A DNA stretch of 50,422 nt. Origin: a virus. Numbering within the stretch: position 1 is the stretch's first letter; every line of letters starts with the position of its first letter. The stretch lies in IMG/VR virus record IMGVR_UViG_3300031857_000295, positions 1-50,422 of that record; one strand, written 5' to 3'. Under the pieces are notes generated by a model, which was not told the origin of the DNA, ran no database searches, and saw only the letters and a list, made by a program, of their open reading frames with translations. The position numbers and the translations under genes are program-made. Positions 30,995 to 41,556 of this stretch are shown here, in pieces.

Positions 30995-33900
30995 ATGGGC
31001 GGAACATCTCCGCCATGCCGATGTCTTTCCCAGCAGTCTTCTTCTCAAGCCGCATACCCTGCACAGTGCGCTCCCGAACATCTGCACGACCCTTGAGTGA
31101 CCGCATGATGCTCTCTTCGGTAATAATAAAGCTAGGGTCTGGATACGTGCGGTTGAATGGAATAATCTCGTCAGTGATAAACTCTTGCAGCTGTGCCTTA
31201 GAGGTAATCTCACCCTCACGTATCTTCCTATCCAAAGTGGATAGCAGCTGGGTCTTTTCTGCTTTTATCTTCTTGTCGTTTTTACCGCGAGTAATGTAGT
31301 AGTCCTGCCAACGAGCAAGGCGTAGTGGGCGGAAGCCCGATATCGTGCGGAACGTATCGAGTGCAGAGATGTCGTCCTTATCAATGATAACGTCGCCCTT
31401 ACGGCTAACAACGCCTTCAGCTTCTCCCTGCCCTGCAGCGACCCATGACCGGACAAACGCTGGGGCTAGCTTCTTTACGGCACCGTACATATCGCCTTCG
31501 GCAAAGTTGTCCTTCGCATTGAACGCCTGAATTAGCATCTGCCCACCTGCTACGTTAGCCAGCAGTGTTTTTATTACGGTGTCCCCAGTAGAGTCGCCTG
31601 TGACAGCTTCACGGAACCACATATTCTTGAGGTCAAGCGACGTACGGCTAGATATTTCTGTGTTCGACAAAGCGCCAACTGGACCGTGTATAAGAATATC
31701 GGCCATCGACACGTCGCCAATCATAGGCTCACCGAACTTGTCCATTATCCATGCACGGAACATGATGTCGGAGTCGTAGGCGACACGCGGGTCGAGACCC
31801 ATAAGCTTGCGCACGTCCTCATCGTCTTCTTCATCAAAGCTCTCGGACAGCGCCAATGCCATGACCGTGTATAGAGGCATGCCGAGAAGGCCACCGAATA
31901 CGCCAGCCATCATCAACACGCCGCCTAGCTCCTTCATAGCGCCAGCACGTGCAGCTTTTGCTTCTGGTGAAGCTCCGGGGTACAGCCCACGACCGATATC
32001 CCGCATCGCCCCCACTAGGAACTTGGTCTGCAGGATAGGGTGCATCTTGAAGAGGAACAGGGCACGGGTCCAGTCTTTCTTCATAATGCTAGACCGCTCC
32101 CAGTTGGAGTAGTCGCCTAGTGTGTCCCGCACTGTGTCTAGCGCAGTTGTAACGGCCTTATCGAACACTACCTTTTCGGCTTCGGCGCTAGTATCAGTAT
32201 TCTTCGCCGCCTCTGCCTTGTACGCCAACTCAAACGCCATGAAGTAGGCCGCTTGACGCGAGATGTTTTCCAGACCTTGGAACATAACACCCATGGCCTT
32301 ACCAGTTAAGGCACGTGCCTCAACAGCGGTGCGCGCCGCACCCGTACGGTGCCTCTTAGCCGTTTCCCGCTCATTCTGTATTAGAGTATCCTGCACGGTC
32401 TCAAGCACGTTGCGCTCCATGCCTGCCGCCAGTGCCCTACGTAAAAGCTTACCCTCGTCAGTATTGGCGTTAATTAGCTTCGAGCTATTGATATTGGGCA
32501 TCAGCACATCGAGCTGGTCACCAGCACCGGCCAGACCAGTGCGCGTAGTCTGCACCTTGGCTTTACCCAGTGTGTTCCATATCTTCATATACTTCAGCCA
32601 CATACGTGTGCCTTCTGCATACCCGTAGTCACGCCACAGGCGCGGCACCACACGTATCGGTATGGAAGTAAGCTGCAGCATGGCTGTCGCTGGCGCTGTC
32701 AGGTAGTAGAAGTATGACGCACGGTTAAGGGCGTTTATAAACGAACTCTGCGGGCTTGGATTTATCTCGTCCTCGGCCCGTGTTTCAAGCTCGTCTATAA
32801 CCGAGTTATACTTCGCCTTGAGCGTTGCATCGCGGTCAGATACGTTATCCCGGGCTTCCTCGGTCTTCAGGCGAATGTCCCCGGCATAGGCCAGCTTGCT
32901 TAGCTGGTTAGCATAGTTACTAGCTTGCGACGCGAACTGCTGCAGCAAGTCCTGCTGGAAGCCGACTACCTCTTGAGCATGCATGAACCGGCGGCGCACT
33001 GACCGTTCTGGCGTAGATAGCAACCATGTCTGGTAGATACTGTCCGTAAGGTCTTTGAAACTATTAGCGTCGATACCCTTGGTGCCCGCAAACTCAGCCT
33101 TAGCCTTGCTAACTAGGTCGAATATCTTCTGCATCATTTGGTCGTCAGACTTCATGTTCTCCTGCAGCTGCGCGATATCGTACCCTACGGTTATTACACT
33201 GCTGTCTTCGGGGTTCACACCTAAGCGCTTAGCTATCGCCTTCTGCGCGTCCTGCATGTCCTTAGCGGAGTAGAGCTGGTAGAACTCCCGCTCCCGCGAG
33301 CCGTCCTTGGCAGCTGCTACACGCACGTAGTACTGGCCTTCGCGCATGAACGGGAAATAGTCTTTGGTGAACAGGCTGGAGTCGAGGTCGTGGAATATAT
33401 CTCCGCTCTTCTTAGCCTCATCCGGGTTCATCACTTCGCGCATCATGTCTGCACGTAGGTCGCGCAGGCGCTTAGCTTCTGCCTCACCAGCAATAGTCGA
33501 AATGCGACCATCTAGTAGGGCAAGCTCTGCTTCGAACATGTCTTTGTAGTAGGCGCGCATCTCAAGGTACAGCTTGTGGCCATTCTTGAGTTTACCCAAC
33601 TCATCCCACAGCTTGTGCACGTCACGGATACGACGGGTAAGTTCTGCAACCTGCCCAGTCTGGGCGCTAGTCTTCTGGCGGTCGATAGCAGTCTTAGATA
33701 GGTCCGCTACAAGCTTACGCATGTCGTCAGACATTTTTACCTTGTCGCCCTTTACCCCTACTACTTCCTTACCCTGCATAGTCAGAGCCTTCATCTCGGC
33801 TATTATGCGGGCGGCTAGCGCTTTGTCGTTTGAGTTCTTCAGTATGCGGGCTTCGATTTCCTTCATCGCAGGGTGATTAGCCAGCGCCTCATCAGCAGAC

Positions 33901-36900
33901 TTGAACTCGTCAGGGGAGTACTCGTTTATACGGGCAGTGCTCTGCAGTGATGCCAGCACTTGCTTTTTGTCTGTCAGAAGAAACTCATCCAGCTCACGAC
34001 CTATATCTTCGGCGGCTTTGATAATGTTGGCCTTCATAGCCACCATCTTCTGCACCAGCGTGTCAATCTCACGTATGCTAGGTATGTCTGGGCCAAACCA
34101 GTTTAGGATGCCAGACGTTGGTATAGTCTTCAGTATAGCCTTTAGCGTAGGTGGACCCATACCGTCGGAGTTGTCTTTGAACGCATTAAGGAAGGCGCTG
34201 AACTTACGCCCCTGCACAGCTTTCCCTACACCGTCAGCTATGCCGTTAGTGGACGTAGACTTCTGCGTGCGGCGCAGACCATCGCTCATGGAGGCCGACG
34301 TTTCTTCCAGCGCTTCTTTATGCTCAGGGGTGGTCTTAGGCCGGGAGTATTTTGTAGCGCGTGATGTGGTGGTGTCCCACCCACTGATATACCGCATACC
34401 CTTTACGAGCGTGCTTTCCTGTGGGCCGTTTACGACGCGCTCGTGACCTGCGGCCAGTATAGCCTCTACATCCGCATCGCTGATTGCTAGGCTGATACCC
34501 AGCTTACGTGCAAAGTTACGGATAATAGCCGCAATACGGCTAAGCATATTTGGCCGGATTTGTCCGGTCTCGGACATTTCAGCTAGGACTTCTTCTACTG
34601 CACGGGCGACCCGGTCAGTGTCTTTTGCATATGCCTCTGGGTTAGCAGCTAGCCAAGCATCAGTCTTGGTCCGTATGTTGCCATTGCCTTTGTATAGCGC
34701 GGTCAAAGCGCCGTCTAGTTCGCCACGGAACAGCTTCTCAAGGCCAACGTGACCAAGGGCTTCATGGAACAGCACCGCCTTAGCACGCTCTACGGACTCA
34801 AGGTTGTCGGCAATCAGATACACTGTGCCGTCAGGAGCCACGAAGCCTTCTGCATTAGTGGCGTTGTCCTGCATCACAGCCCGGCGTATCTTAGCGTCAG
34901 CTATGTCGTTAACTGACTGTACCACTTCAACTACGGGTGGACCTTTCCACACCGACACGATAGCATCTACCGCTGCGCGGGCCTTTGACACGTCGGTCTT
35001 GGCTTGGCCCGGCTGCGTTTCACCCCTACGGTACTTCGACACACGGCTTTCAGCTAGGTCGATTTTAGCATCGCGTAGCTCCTTTTGGTCACCTTCCTGC
35101 AACGCTTCCTTAATGCGTATCTTGGCACCAAGCTGCTCGTCCTTGCGCATCTCTGACATGGAACGTAGCCGCGACCGGATTGGGTTCAGCATGCGATTGT
35201 TTACGAGCTTAGCCAGCTTCTCGTTGGCGACCACCAACTCTGCTTCCGCTGCCTTGGCTTCAACGCCTGTGGTGTTGCGGAACTTGGACATTGCTGCCCG
35301 TGCTTCTTCTTCAGCCTTGGCGATGTTGTCCTGTGGGCGACCGAACTTGTCGTACGCAGCGGGACGCTCCAGCTGGCGGATAAGCTCTGTACGCTGGTTG
35401 TTGTCTATCTCGCCACGCTCACGCGCAGCATCAATCTCTGCAGTAAGCTCTTGCACCATCGACGTAGCTACAGTGGGTTTTGCGGAGTCCGTATCTGGTA
35501 TAGCCGCAGCGGGAGCAACGTATGGCATGAGGTCCATAGCCTGCTCTTCGAAGTCCTTCAGGGTATCTGCAGCTGCAAACACCTCACCGTCTGGACCGAC
35601 AACCCTATATGGCTTCGGGCTAGTCTCATCAACCTGCACACTATACGCTTCGTTAGCAGGGTTAGCACGACGTATGGCGTCCTCAATGTTCTTTACGAAC
35701 TGGGCCTTGTACTGCTCGTCCTTGGCTGCGCGCTCTTGCTGCAGCCTATCAAACTCGTCGGCCTGCGCCTGACGCTCGGCTTCACGCTGCTCCGGTGCGA
35801 GCGCACCCTGCTCCAGCTTGCGCTGCTGGATTTCCTCGAACTTGTCGAGGCGGTTTTCTTCCTGTGTAGGCAGTGCACCAAACAGACCTTCTTGGCCTGC
35901 GGCTTCCACAGTGCTGGCACTGGGTGGACGTCCCCTACGCGAGTATTTGATACCCGTGGGGGAAGCTGCTGCTGCGTTTAGGCGGTCAACGGCTTCCGCT
36001 TCGTCAATTCCGTATTTGTCAGCAAATGCACGGACGCCATCGTCGTTTTGCAGGGTAGCCTCAGCAAATGCTGGCGTAATAGTGGGCGCAGCGGAACGCG
36101 CAGGTGCAGCTTCTGCTTTTGGTGGGGGAGTATAGTCAAACCGACTAACGGCATTACGTATGCGGTCGATGGTATATTCAGGTTTATCCTTCTTACTGAT
36201 GTCTAACCCTAGACCACGTGCAATCGCGTTTATCCTAGGCGTATTAAAAGGCACACCACCAGCATCAACTGCAGAGACAAGGTCAATAGCAGACTGCTCT
36301 ATAGGAGATAGCTTACGGCGCTGTGGCGCAGCTTCTGCTTTTGGTGCAGCCTGCTCAGCAAACAACGGCTCAATAGTAGAAACTTCGTTACCAACAAACT
36401 GCGAGAACGCAGCCATGCGCTCGGGTGCAATAACCTTGTCGATGCCGGTGGTCTTCATGGCGTCAACGTATTGACGCGCTATGCTCTCTACGAGTGGTGC
36501 CGGTGCTACCTGCCCCTTATCAACAAACGCAGTGTACTCATCTATCTGAGTATTTATGTCTGGTATGGTGCTAGCAGGCTCGACTCCAGCAGCTTCAGCC
36601 TCACGCGCCTGCTGCATGGCGGCTTGCTCTTCGGTGTCAACCGGAGGCAGTGTGGAAAGGTCAGGACCTCCGCCAACATCAATATCTTCTTGGGCTAGCC
36701 GTTCGGCACGTGCTTTTTCAAGTTCTGCAGCTTGCTTATCAATAGCGGCCTTCTGCTTCACCATGGTGTCTACAACCTGCTGGGCTTTCTCCAGCGGGAA
36801 CCCGCGCCTAGTGAACCGCTCAACTGCAGCGGACACGGCTTCTTCAGTCGGCTCTGGCGGCAGAGCTTCAAGCTCTTGTGCAATCTCTTTCGTGAGCATC

Positions 36901-37940
36901 TCACGGTTTTCCGCACGCGTTTCACGCGCACCACCGTAGCCACCTAGGAATAGGGACGCGATGCCTTCAGACGCGGCCTGACCGGCTACACCCTTCCACG
37001 TATCTACATCGAAGCCTTCGCGCTGCAACGCTAGGTTCTGGGCCAACTGTTCTTGCCCACCTTGTACAGCTTCCGGTACAGCTTCCGTTACCGCACCTTT
37101 AGCGGCTCCGCCTAATACACTGCGCCTTGCGCCGACTTCTACGGCTTCACGCGCTGCCACCTTAGCGGCAACATTCTTAGCGGCGTTTGCACCTATGGTA
37201 CGGGCAATCTGTGGAGCAAAACCAGTAGCCGAAGCGAGCGCGCCTATTGCACCACCAAGTGCAATCTGGTCCATATTCTTGCCGCCGTACTCCTGCGCCC
37301 GCTCAGCTGCGGCTTCGGCGTCTTTCTCAGACGCACCGCTCTTTACAAACTCGTCGTATACGGCGTCGTACACAGCACCTTTTATGGTACCCACGCCTGA
37401 CGCCGTGCCAAGCCCGGCCATAGTAGCTATAGGCACAACTCCGGTACCGCCAGTGGCAACACCTGCGGCGACAAAAGGCACTGCTGAACCTGCTACGCTA
37501 GCAATGTTTTCCAAAGGTGCATAAGTGAACGCACGAGCAGCAGCCTTAACTTCTTCCCACACGCCCTTACCTTCGGCGTCCTTCTGGATTTTGCGGGCAA
37601 TTTCTAAATCTTCACGAGACCCAGCAGATTTCAAGGCGGCGGCGGCTTTAGACACGTAATCAGCTGCATCGGACACAGCATTATCAGCACCAAAGACATC
37701 TGAGATAGACTTAACTGTACCGCTTAAACCTTCGGCTACACTCAAAGGTATGTCTGCAACAGGCGCAATCAACCCGCCGACTAGCGGGATTTTCTCAATA
37801 GAGCTAGCACCCTGCTTGGACTTACCACCTTGGTAGTACTCTTTGGCGATATATGATATAGCATCGCGCTCGGTGGCATTCTTCGGAGCGTTGACAGTGT
37901 AGCTCCTGCCGTCCGGGCCTTTTACAGTGTATGAAGGCAC
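30993..37940 (-). CDS. Giant internal-type virion protein with metallopeptidase-like motif (2315 aa)
   Basis: The N-terminus MPSYTVKGPDGRSYTV is a short domain typical of phage ejection-type proteins. Residues 140-340 are rich in Gly/Ala hydrophobic helices that could insert into membranes. Residues 350-1000 are charged coiled coil and linkers. HEALGH (1059-1064) with EEVLAEM near 1117 forms a zincin-like site of HExxxH spacing, seen in the polyvalent proteins described by Iyer and colleagues. Later comes a long helical region, with NRASYFYYLTAPATAMLQLTS. The protein probably travels inside the virion and enters the host with DNA. The start is GTG 37940 with AGGAG 8 nt upstream. It is the last gene of the leftward operon. 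Confidence 0.75.
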   Translation of the reverse strand: MPSYTVKGPDGRSYTVNAPKNATERDAISYIAKEYYQGGKSKQGASSIEKIPLVGGLIAPVADIPLSVAEGLSGTVKSISDVFGADNAVSDAADYVSKAAAALKSAGSREDLEIARKIQKDAEGKGVWEEVKAAARAFTYAPLENIASVAGSAVPFVAAGVATGGTGVVPIATMAGLGTASGVGTIKGAVYDAVYDEFVKSGASEKDAEAAAERAQEYGGKNMDQIALGGAIGALASATGFAPQIARTIGANAAKNVAAKVAAREAVEVGARRSVLGGAAKGAVTEAVPEAVQGGQEQLAQNLALQREGFDVDTWKGVAGQAASEGIASLFLGGYGGARETRAENREMLTKEIAQELEALPPEPTEEAVSAAVERFTRRGFPLEKAQQVVDTMVKQKAAIDKQAAELEKARAERLAQEDIDVGGGPDLSTLPPVDTEEQAAMQQAREAEAAGVEPASTIPDINTQIDEYTAFVDKGQVAPAPLVESIARQYVDAMKTTGIDKVIAPERMAAFSQFVGNEVSTIEPLFAEQAAPKAEAAPQRRKLSPIEQSAIDLVSAVDAGGVPFNTPRINAIARGLGLDISKKDKPEYTIDRIRNAVSRFDYTPPPKAEAAPARSAAPTITPAFAEATLQNDDGVRAFADKYGIDEAEAVDRLNAAAASPTGIKYSRRGRPPSASTVEAAGQEGLFGALPTQEENRLDKFEEIQQRKLEQGALAPEQREAERQAQADEFDRLQQERAAKDEQYKAQFVKNIEDAIRRANPANEAYSVQVDETSPKPYRVVGPDGEVFAAADTLKDFEEQAMDLMPYVAPAAAIPDTDSAKPTVATSMVQELTAEIDAARERGEIDNNQRTELIRQLERPAAYDKFGRPQDNIAKAEEEARAAMSKFRNTTGVEAKAAEAELVVANEKLAKLVNNRMLNPIRSRLRSMSEMRKDEQLGAKIRIKEALQEGDQKELRDAKIDLAESRVSKYRRGETQPGQAKTDVSKARAAVDAIVSVWKGPPVVEVVQSVNDIADAKIRRAVMQDNATNAEGFVAPDGTVYLIADNLESVERAKAVLFHEALGHVGLEKLFRGELDGALTALYKGNGNIRTKTDAWLAANPEAYAKDTDRVARAVEEVLAEMSETGQIRPNMLSRIAAIIRNFARKLGISLAISDADVEAILAAGHERVVNGPQESTLVKGMRYISGWDTTTSRATKYSRPKTTPEHKEALEETSASMSDGLRRTQKSTSTNGIADGVGKAVQGRKFSAFLNAFKDNSDGMGPPTLKAILKTIPTSGILNWFGPDIPSIREIDTLVQKMVAMKANIIKAAEDIGRELDEFLLTDKKQVLASLQSTARINEYSPDEFKSADEALANHPAMKEIEARILKNSNDKALAARIIAEMKALTMQGKEVVGVKGDKVKMSDDMRKLVADLSKTAIDRQKTSAQTGQVAELTRRIRDVHKLWDELGKLKNGHKLYLEMRAYYKDMFEAELALLDGRISTIAGEAEAKRLRDLRADMMREVMNPDEAKKSGDIFHDLDSSLFTKDYFPFMREGQYYVRVAAAKDGSREREFYQLYSAKDMQDAQKAIAKRLGVNPEDSSVITVGYDIAQLQENMKSDDQMMQKIFDLVSKAKAEFAGTKGIDANSFKDLTDSIYQTWLLSTPERSVRRRFMHAQEVVGFQQDLLQQFASQASNYANQLSKLAYAGDIRLKTEEARDNVSDRDATLKAKYNSVIDELETRAEDEINPSPQSSFINALNRASYFYYLTAPATAMLQLTSIPIRVVPRLWRDYGYAEGTRMWLKYMKIWNTLGKAKVQTTRTGLAGAGDQLDVLMPNINSSKLINANTDEGKLLRRALAAGMERNVLETVQDTLIQNERETAKRHRTGAARTAVEARALTGKAMGVMFQGLENISRQAAYFMAFELAYKAEAAKNTDTSAEAEKVVFDKAVTTALDTVRDTLGDYSNWERSSIMKKDWTRALFLFKMHPILQTKFLVGAMRDIGRGLYPGASPEAKAARAGAMKELGGVLMMAGVFGGLLGMPLYTVMALALSESFDEEDDEDVRKLMGLDPRVAYDSDIMFRAWIMDKFGEPMIGDVSMADILIHGPVGALSNTEISSRTSLDLKNMWFREAVTGDSTGDTVIKTLLANVAGGQMLIQAFNAKDNFAEGDMYGAVKKLAPAFVRSWVAAGQGEAEGVVSRKGDVIIDKDDISALDTFRTISGFRPLRLARWQDYYITRGKNDKKIKAEKTQLLSTLDRKIREGEITSKAQLQEFITDEIIPFNRTYPDPSFIITEESIMRSLKGRADVRERTVQGMRLEKKTAGKDIGMAEMFRP

Positions 37941-37951
37941 CTTGGGTACTC

Positions 37952-39535
37952 CTAGTTACGCGTTGCTGAAAAACCTTCAAATGGGTCTTTTTCACCGGCA
38001 CTGCCGCCTGTTTCTCCATCTAGGTTTAGCGAACCTTCCATACCGGTGCCACCAAATTTTGCGTTTATCTTTTCCATAGCTATTTTTGCTGCGCCGTAAG
38101 CAAACTGCCTAGCTTTGTTTTCTGGATATCCCTTGTCTATAAAGTCTTTGTAGAACGTTTCCACGTAGGCTTCAAAACTATTTGGTTTGACACCTTCTTT
38201 AGCCGTAGCAGCAATCGTCCTAGCAATTAGCTCGTTAGCCGCAATATTTTCCCTGCTGGTAAGCTCACGTTCAAACTGCGATGCCTTTAGGCCAGTATTA
38301 GACATATCTACAGCGACACCAAGTATCTCTAGGTTTTCCCTACGGGTCTTGTCGTTCATCTGACCCATGATATCGAGAGCGCGGTCCTTAAGTGCCTTGC
38401 GCTCCTTCTTATCTGCACGTGCACCCGGCATAGCTGCGGCAGCGGCTTCACCCACTGCTTGCAGTAGATACGGAGACTTAGAGCTGGCCATGTTGAAGCC
38501 TATTTCTGCTAACGTCTGGTACATAGAGTCCTTACGCTGCTCTTCGTAATACTCGTCGGACGCCATCTCTTCAGCGCGGGCCAGACGCTTAGCTTCAACT
38601 TCCCGCTGTTTTTCCGTAGGACCAAACTGACGCATCAGGTTTTGGTATTCATCTGCGACTGAACGAGAACGCCCTTCAGCAGTCCCAAAATCGCGTTCGG
38701 GCATTTTGGGTGTGGCTTTACCGCCTAGGATATTGCCAATATATTTTTTCGTTTCAGCAGGCAGCTGCTTAGGGTCACCACCCTTCTTCAGCCACTTATC
38801 GACGTTACCCGGTCCCCAATTATACGCAGCTAGTGCAGTAGCCTCATCGCCGTAACGGCGATACATGGCATCAAGGTAGTCACGACCAGCACGGCGGTTT
38901 TCCGCTTCACTATCGTCCCGCATAGGCGTCACACCAAAACCGGGGTCCTTCATAGTGCCGGGCATAAGTTGCATAACGCCACGCGCACCTGCGCTGCTCA
39001 CGGCATCCTGCTTACCACCGCTTTCCCAATACTCTACGTCGTCATAGAGGTTTGCCATGCCGCCCTTACCGCCACTAGCAAACGCAACCATACCGCCACC
39101 TGCATAACTGCCGTTATCAGGCTCGTCGAATATAGCGTCAGGCACAGGTAGGGTAGTTAGACCACCCATAGCCATACCCTGTGGAGGTGGGGCCATGCCC
39201 ATATCTTGAGGAGGCGGAGCCATAGGCATCTGTGGCGGAGCGCCCATACCTTGAGGCGGCATAGGCATACCTTGGGGTGGAGGACCCATACCCTGTTGTG
39301 GGGCAGGGGGAGCGCCTTGTGGTTGCCCACCACCAAGAACCTGCTGCGCTACAGTCGGCTGCTGCGCAGCTTCCATAACCTGTGCGGAACGCATCCGGTC
39401 AATAAACATACCTGCAAGCACGGCTGCAGTAGGGTCAACGATACCCATTTGCGCAGCCTGCGCAATCTTCTGCTTATTACCGGCATATTCCTTAGCGATA
39501 TTTTCCGGCGCTTGGATACTGAATGGTTTAGCCAA
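37952..39535 (-). CDS. Virion lytic transglycosylase (SLT domain, 527 aa)
   Basis: Residues 165-260 hold the SLT fold: catalytic Glu171 in WESGG, GVMQLMPGT at 186-194, and AYNWGPGNVDKWL. It would open peptidoglycan during DNA ejection, as T7 gp16 does. A Pro/Gln/Met-rich low-complexity stretch (70-125) precedes the domain. The C-terminal half is helical. The start is TTG 39535 with AAGGAG 8 nt before; TTG may lower expression. It sits directly upstream of the giant protein gene, with 11 nt between. A combined role with the giant protein in the ejection machine is inferred. Confidence 0.82.
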   Translation of the reverse strand: MAKPFSIQAPENIAKEYAGNKQKIAQAAQMGIVDPTAAVLAGMFIDRMRSAQVMEAAQQPTVAQQVLGGGQPQGAPPAPQQGMGPPPQGMPMPPQGMGAPPQMPMAPPPQDMGMAPPPQGMAMGGLTTLPVPDAIFDEPDNGSYAGGGMVAFASGGKGGMANLYDDVEYWESGGKQDAVSSAGARGVMQLMPGTMKDPGFGVTPMRDDSEAENRRAGRDYLDAMYRRYGDEATALAAYNWGPGNVDKWLKKGGDPKQLPAETKKYIGNILGGKATPKMPERDFGTAEGRSRSVADEYQNLMRQFGPTEKQREVEAKRLARAEEMASDEYYEEQRKDSMYQTLAEIGFNMASSKSPYLLQAVGEAAAAAMPGARADKKERKALKDRALDIMGQMNDKTRRENLEILGVAVDMSNTGLKASQFERELTSRENIAANELIARTIAATAKEGVKPNSFEAYVETFYKDFIDKGYPENKARQFAYGAAKIAMEKINAKFGGTGMEGSLNLDGETGGSAGEKDPFEGFSATRN

Positions 39536-39546
39536 CTTATATCTCC

Positions 39547-41553
39547 TTAACCGCCGAGCGTCCTAGATAGACCCAATGCACCTAGACCAGTACCGAGCAC
39601 TTGAGAAGCCATAGATGGTGGCGGTGCGTATGATGTCTGGGTCGAGTTCAAGCCTACAGGTATGCCGCGAAGCAAGTTGCTGTACTGGCCCAGCGTCTCC
39701 ATTGGGTAGTCGCGCTGACGCAGGAAGTCTGCGTAAGCTTGGTCGAGGTATTGCTGCTGTAGACCGCGTTGCTCACTCGCTGCCGCCGCTTGGGCTTGCA
39801 GACGCTGGAGGTCCGACTGCTGCTGATACTGACCGAGGTTGCCAAGGGTCTGACCCATCTGCCCTGCTGCCTGTAACCCGGCAAGACCTTGAGAGGCACC
39901 AAACTGGCGCGACTGTTCTGCGAGACGCTGCGCTTCAAGCCCTTGCTGCTGGTTAGCGAGCATAGCCTGCATGTAGTTCTGTGAGCCAAGCTGCTGCGTA
40001 TTCATCAGCGCTTCGAGGTTCTGTGAGCCTACCTGCAACCCAGCCTGCTGGTTAGCCAGCGCTGCGCGCATCGCTTGTTCAGCATTTAGCCCCTGTGTCT
40101 GCAACTGAGCAGCTTGGTTCTGCACGTTCGCCTGCTGTGCTGCCGACAAGTTAGCCAACGAAGTCTGCATGCCGATATTAGCACCAAGCTCCTGAGTACC
40201 TAGTTGTGACTGCAGGTTTGACTGCGCACGGGTAACGTCTACGCCTTGGTTAGCAAGCGCAGCACGTAGTGCGCTGTCCGCGTTCATCCCCTGTGCTTGG
40301 AACTGCTGCGCTTGGTTATTGACCCGCGCCTGCTGCTCGTTCGACAGGTTCTGCATCGCCGTCTGCAGACCGATGTTAGCGCCAAGCTCTTGAGTACCCA
40401 ACTGCGACTGTAGGTTCTGTTGTGCCCGCGTTACATCTACGCCTTGGTTAGCAAGTGCGGCGCGCAGCGCGCTATCAGCATTCATCCCCTGTGCTTGGAA
40501 CTGCGTTGCTTGGTTGTTGACCCGTGCCTGCTGCTCGTTCGACAAGTTAGCCAGAGCCGCCTGCATGCCAGTCTGGAGACCCAACTCCTGCTGACCCAAT
40601 GCTGCTTGCAAGTTAGTCTGACCTGCGGTCATGCCTGCTGCGCGGTCACGCTCAAACTGAGCTTGCGCATTCTCAAACGCCGCTTGCGAACCACGTGCTT
40701 GGATATCACCTAGCTGCGTACCCAGATTACGCTCACGCTCTAGACCGGCAAGTAGCTGACGGCTACCGCCATAGGTGCCCTGACGCGCAGCGCCAAGGTC
40801 TTGGGCAAGCTGGCTCTTCTTCGCGTCTGTAATGGCTTCGCGCTTCTGTGTGTCTACTACGCTTTGCACATAGGGAGACATATACTGGTCGGCTTGCGCC
40901 TGCCCGAACTGCTCTGGAGCAGACATACGCAACTGTTCAAGTGGGCCTTGGCCAAAAGAAGTCTGAGCACCCTGCATAGTAGGCGCGCTAACCTGCTGCG
41001 CTGATACCTGCTGAGTAGGTCCAAACTGGAACGCATTTAGGCTCGGGTTGTACCCCGTCTGCGCTCCCTGCATGTCGGAAGAGCTAACCTGCTGCGCGCC
41101 TACGTCACGTGTTCCACCCATTTGAAACGCATTTAGGTTCGGATTATACCCGGTCTGGGCAGTGCCCATCATAGGCGCGTTTTGCTGCTGAGCAGCTACT
41201 CCCATAGCAGGACCCATCTGGTACTGCTGAAGCTGTGGGCCACTGACCTGCTGCGCATTAAACTGCGACGGGTTATAGTTCTGCTGCAGTGCACCAAGCC
41301 CTGCTTGGTAAGCAAGTGCTGAGCCAGTACCGTACTGGTTCGGTGCACCCATGTTTAGCACATTCTGCTGAATTTGCTCTTGGGCCGGAGTGTAGCCTGC
41401 GATGCGCTGCTGGCTATACGGTGTATACTGCGTGTTGAGCGCGCCTTGCGCGCCTTGCATGAGGCTTTCAAAATACGGACGTGCGTATTCGGGCAGGTTG
41501 CTCGAAGTAGTAGTTACTTCTTGTTTCGTGGGTGCGCTAGAACCGCCAGCCAT
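39547..41553 (-). CDS. Gln/Ala-rich repetitive virion protein (668 aa)
   Basis: This is a virion or ejection-type protein with no enzyme motif. Residues near 300-500 hold tandem copies of a 66-residue unit containing LSNEQQARVNNQ, QFQAQGMNADSALRAALANQ and TRAQ-NLQSQLGTQELG, predicted as long helices. The N-terminal part has shorter YNPSLNAFQ repeats. Gln-rich helical proteins next to SLT and giant genes recall the internal core of podoviruses, for example T7 gp14-gp16. AGGAG lies 8 nt before the ATG. The exact role is unknown. Confidence 0.6.
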   Translation of the reverse strand: MAGGSSAPTKQEVTTTSSNLPEYARPYFESLMQGAQGALNTQYTPYSQQRIAGYTPAQEQIQQNVLNMGAPNQYGTGSALAYQAGLGALQQNYNPSQFNAQQVSGPQLQQYQMGPAMGVAAQQQNAPMMGTAQTGYNPNLNAFQMGGTRDVGAQQVSSSDMQGAQTGYNPSLNAFQFGPTQQVSAQQVSAPTMQGAQTSFGQGPLEQLRMSAPEQFGQAQADQYMSPYVQSVVDTQKREAITDAKKSQLAQDLGAARQGTYGGSRQLLAGLERERNLGTQLGDIQARGSQAAFENAQAQFERDRAAGMTAGQTNLQAALGQQELGLQTGMQAALANLSNEQQARVNNQATQFQAQGMNADSALRAALANQGVDVTRAQQNLQSQLGTQELGANIGLQTAMQNLSNEQQARVNNQAQQFQAQGMNADSALRAALANQGVDVTRAQSNLQSQLGTQELGANIGMQTSLANLSAAQQANVQNQAAQLQTQGLNAEQAMRAALANQQAGLQVGSQNLEALMNTQQLGSQNYMQAMLANQQQGLEAQRLAEQSRQFGASQGLAGLQAAGQMGQTLGNLGQYQQQSDLQRLQAQAAAASEQRGLQQQYLDQAYADFLRQRDYPMETLGQYSNLLRGIPVGLNSTQTSYAPPPSMASQVLGTGLGALGLSRTLGG
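40230..40640 (-). repeat. 198-bp direct repeat in the 668-aa gene
   Basis: A segment starting ACGCCTTGGTTAGCAAG at 40241 returns at 40439, a period of 198 bp or 66 codons, with a less conserved third copy towards 40636. The copies code for near-identical protein repeats, so the array reflects intragenic duplication. Confidence 0.65.
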
Positions 41554-41556
41554 AAC

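Noticed and set aside
34804-35772. Long rightward open frame of 322 codons inside the giant gene
   Set aside because: It is antisense to a well-supported 2315-aa gene, has a Ser/Leu/Arg-rich shadow composition and no start signal.
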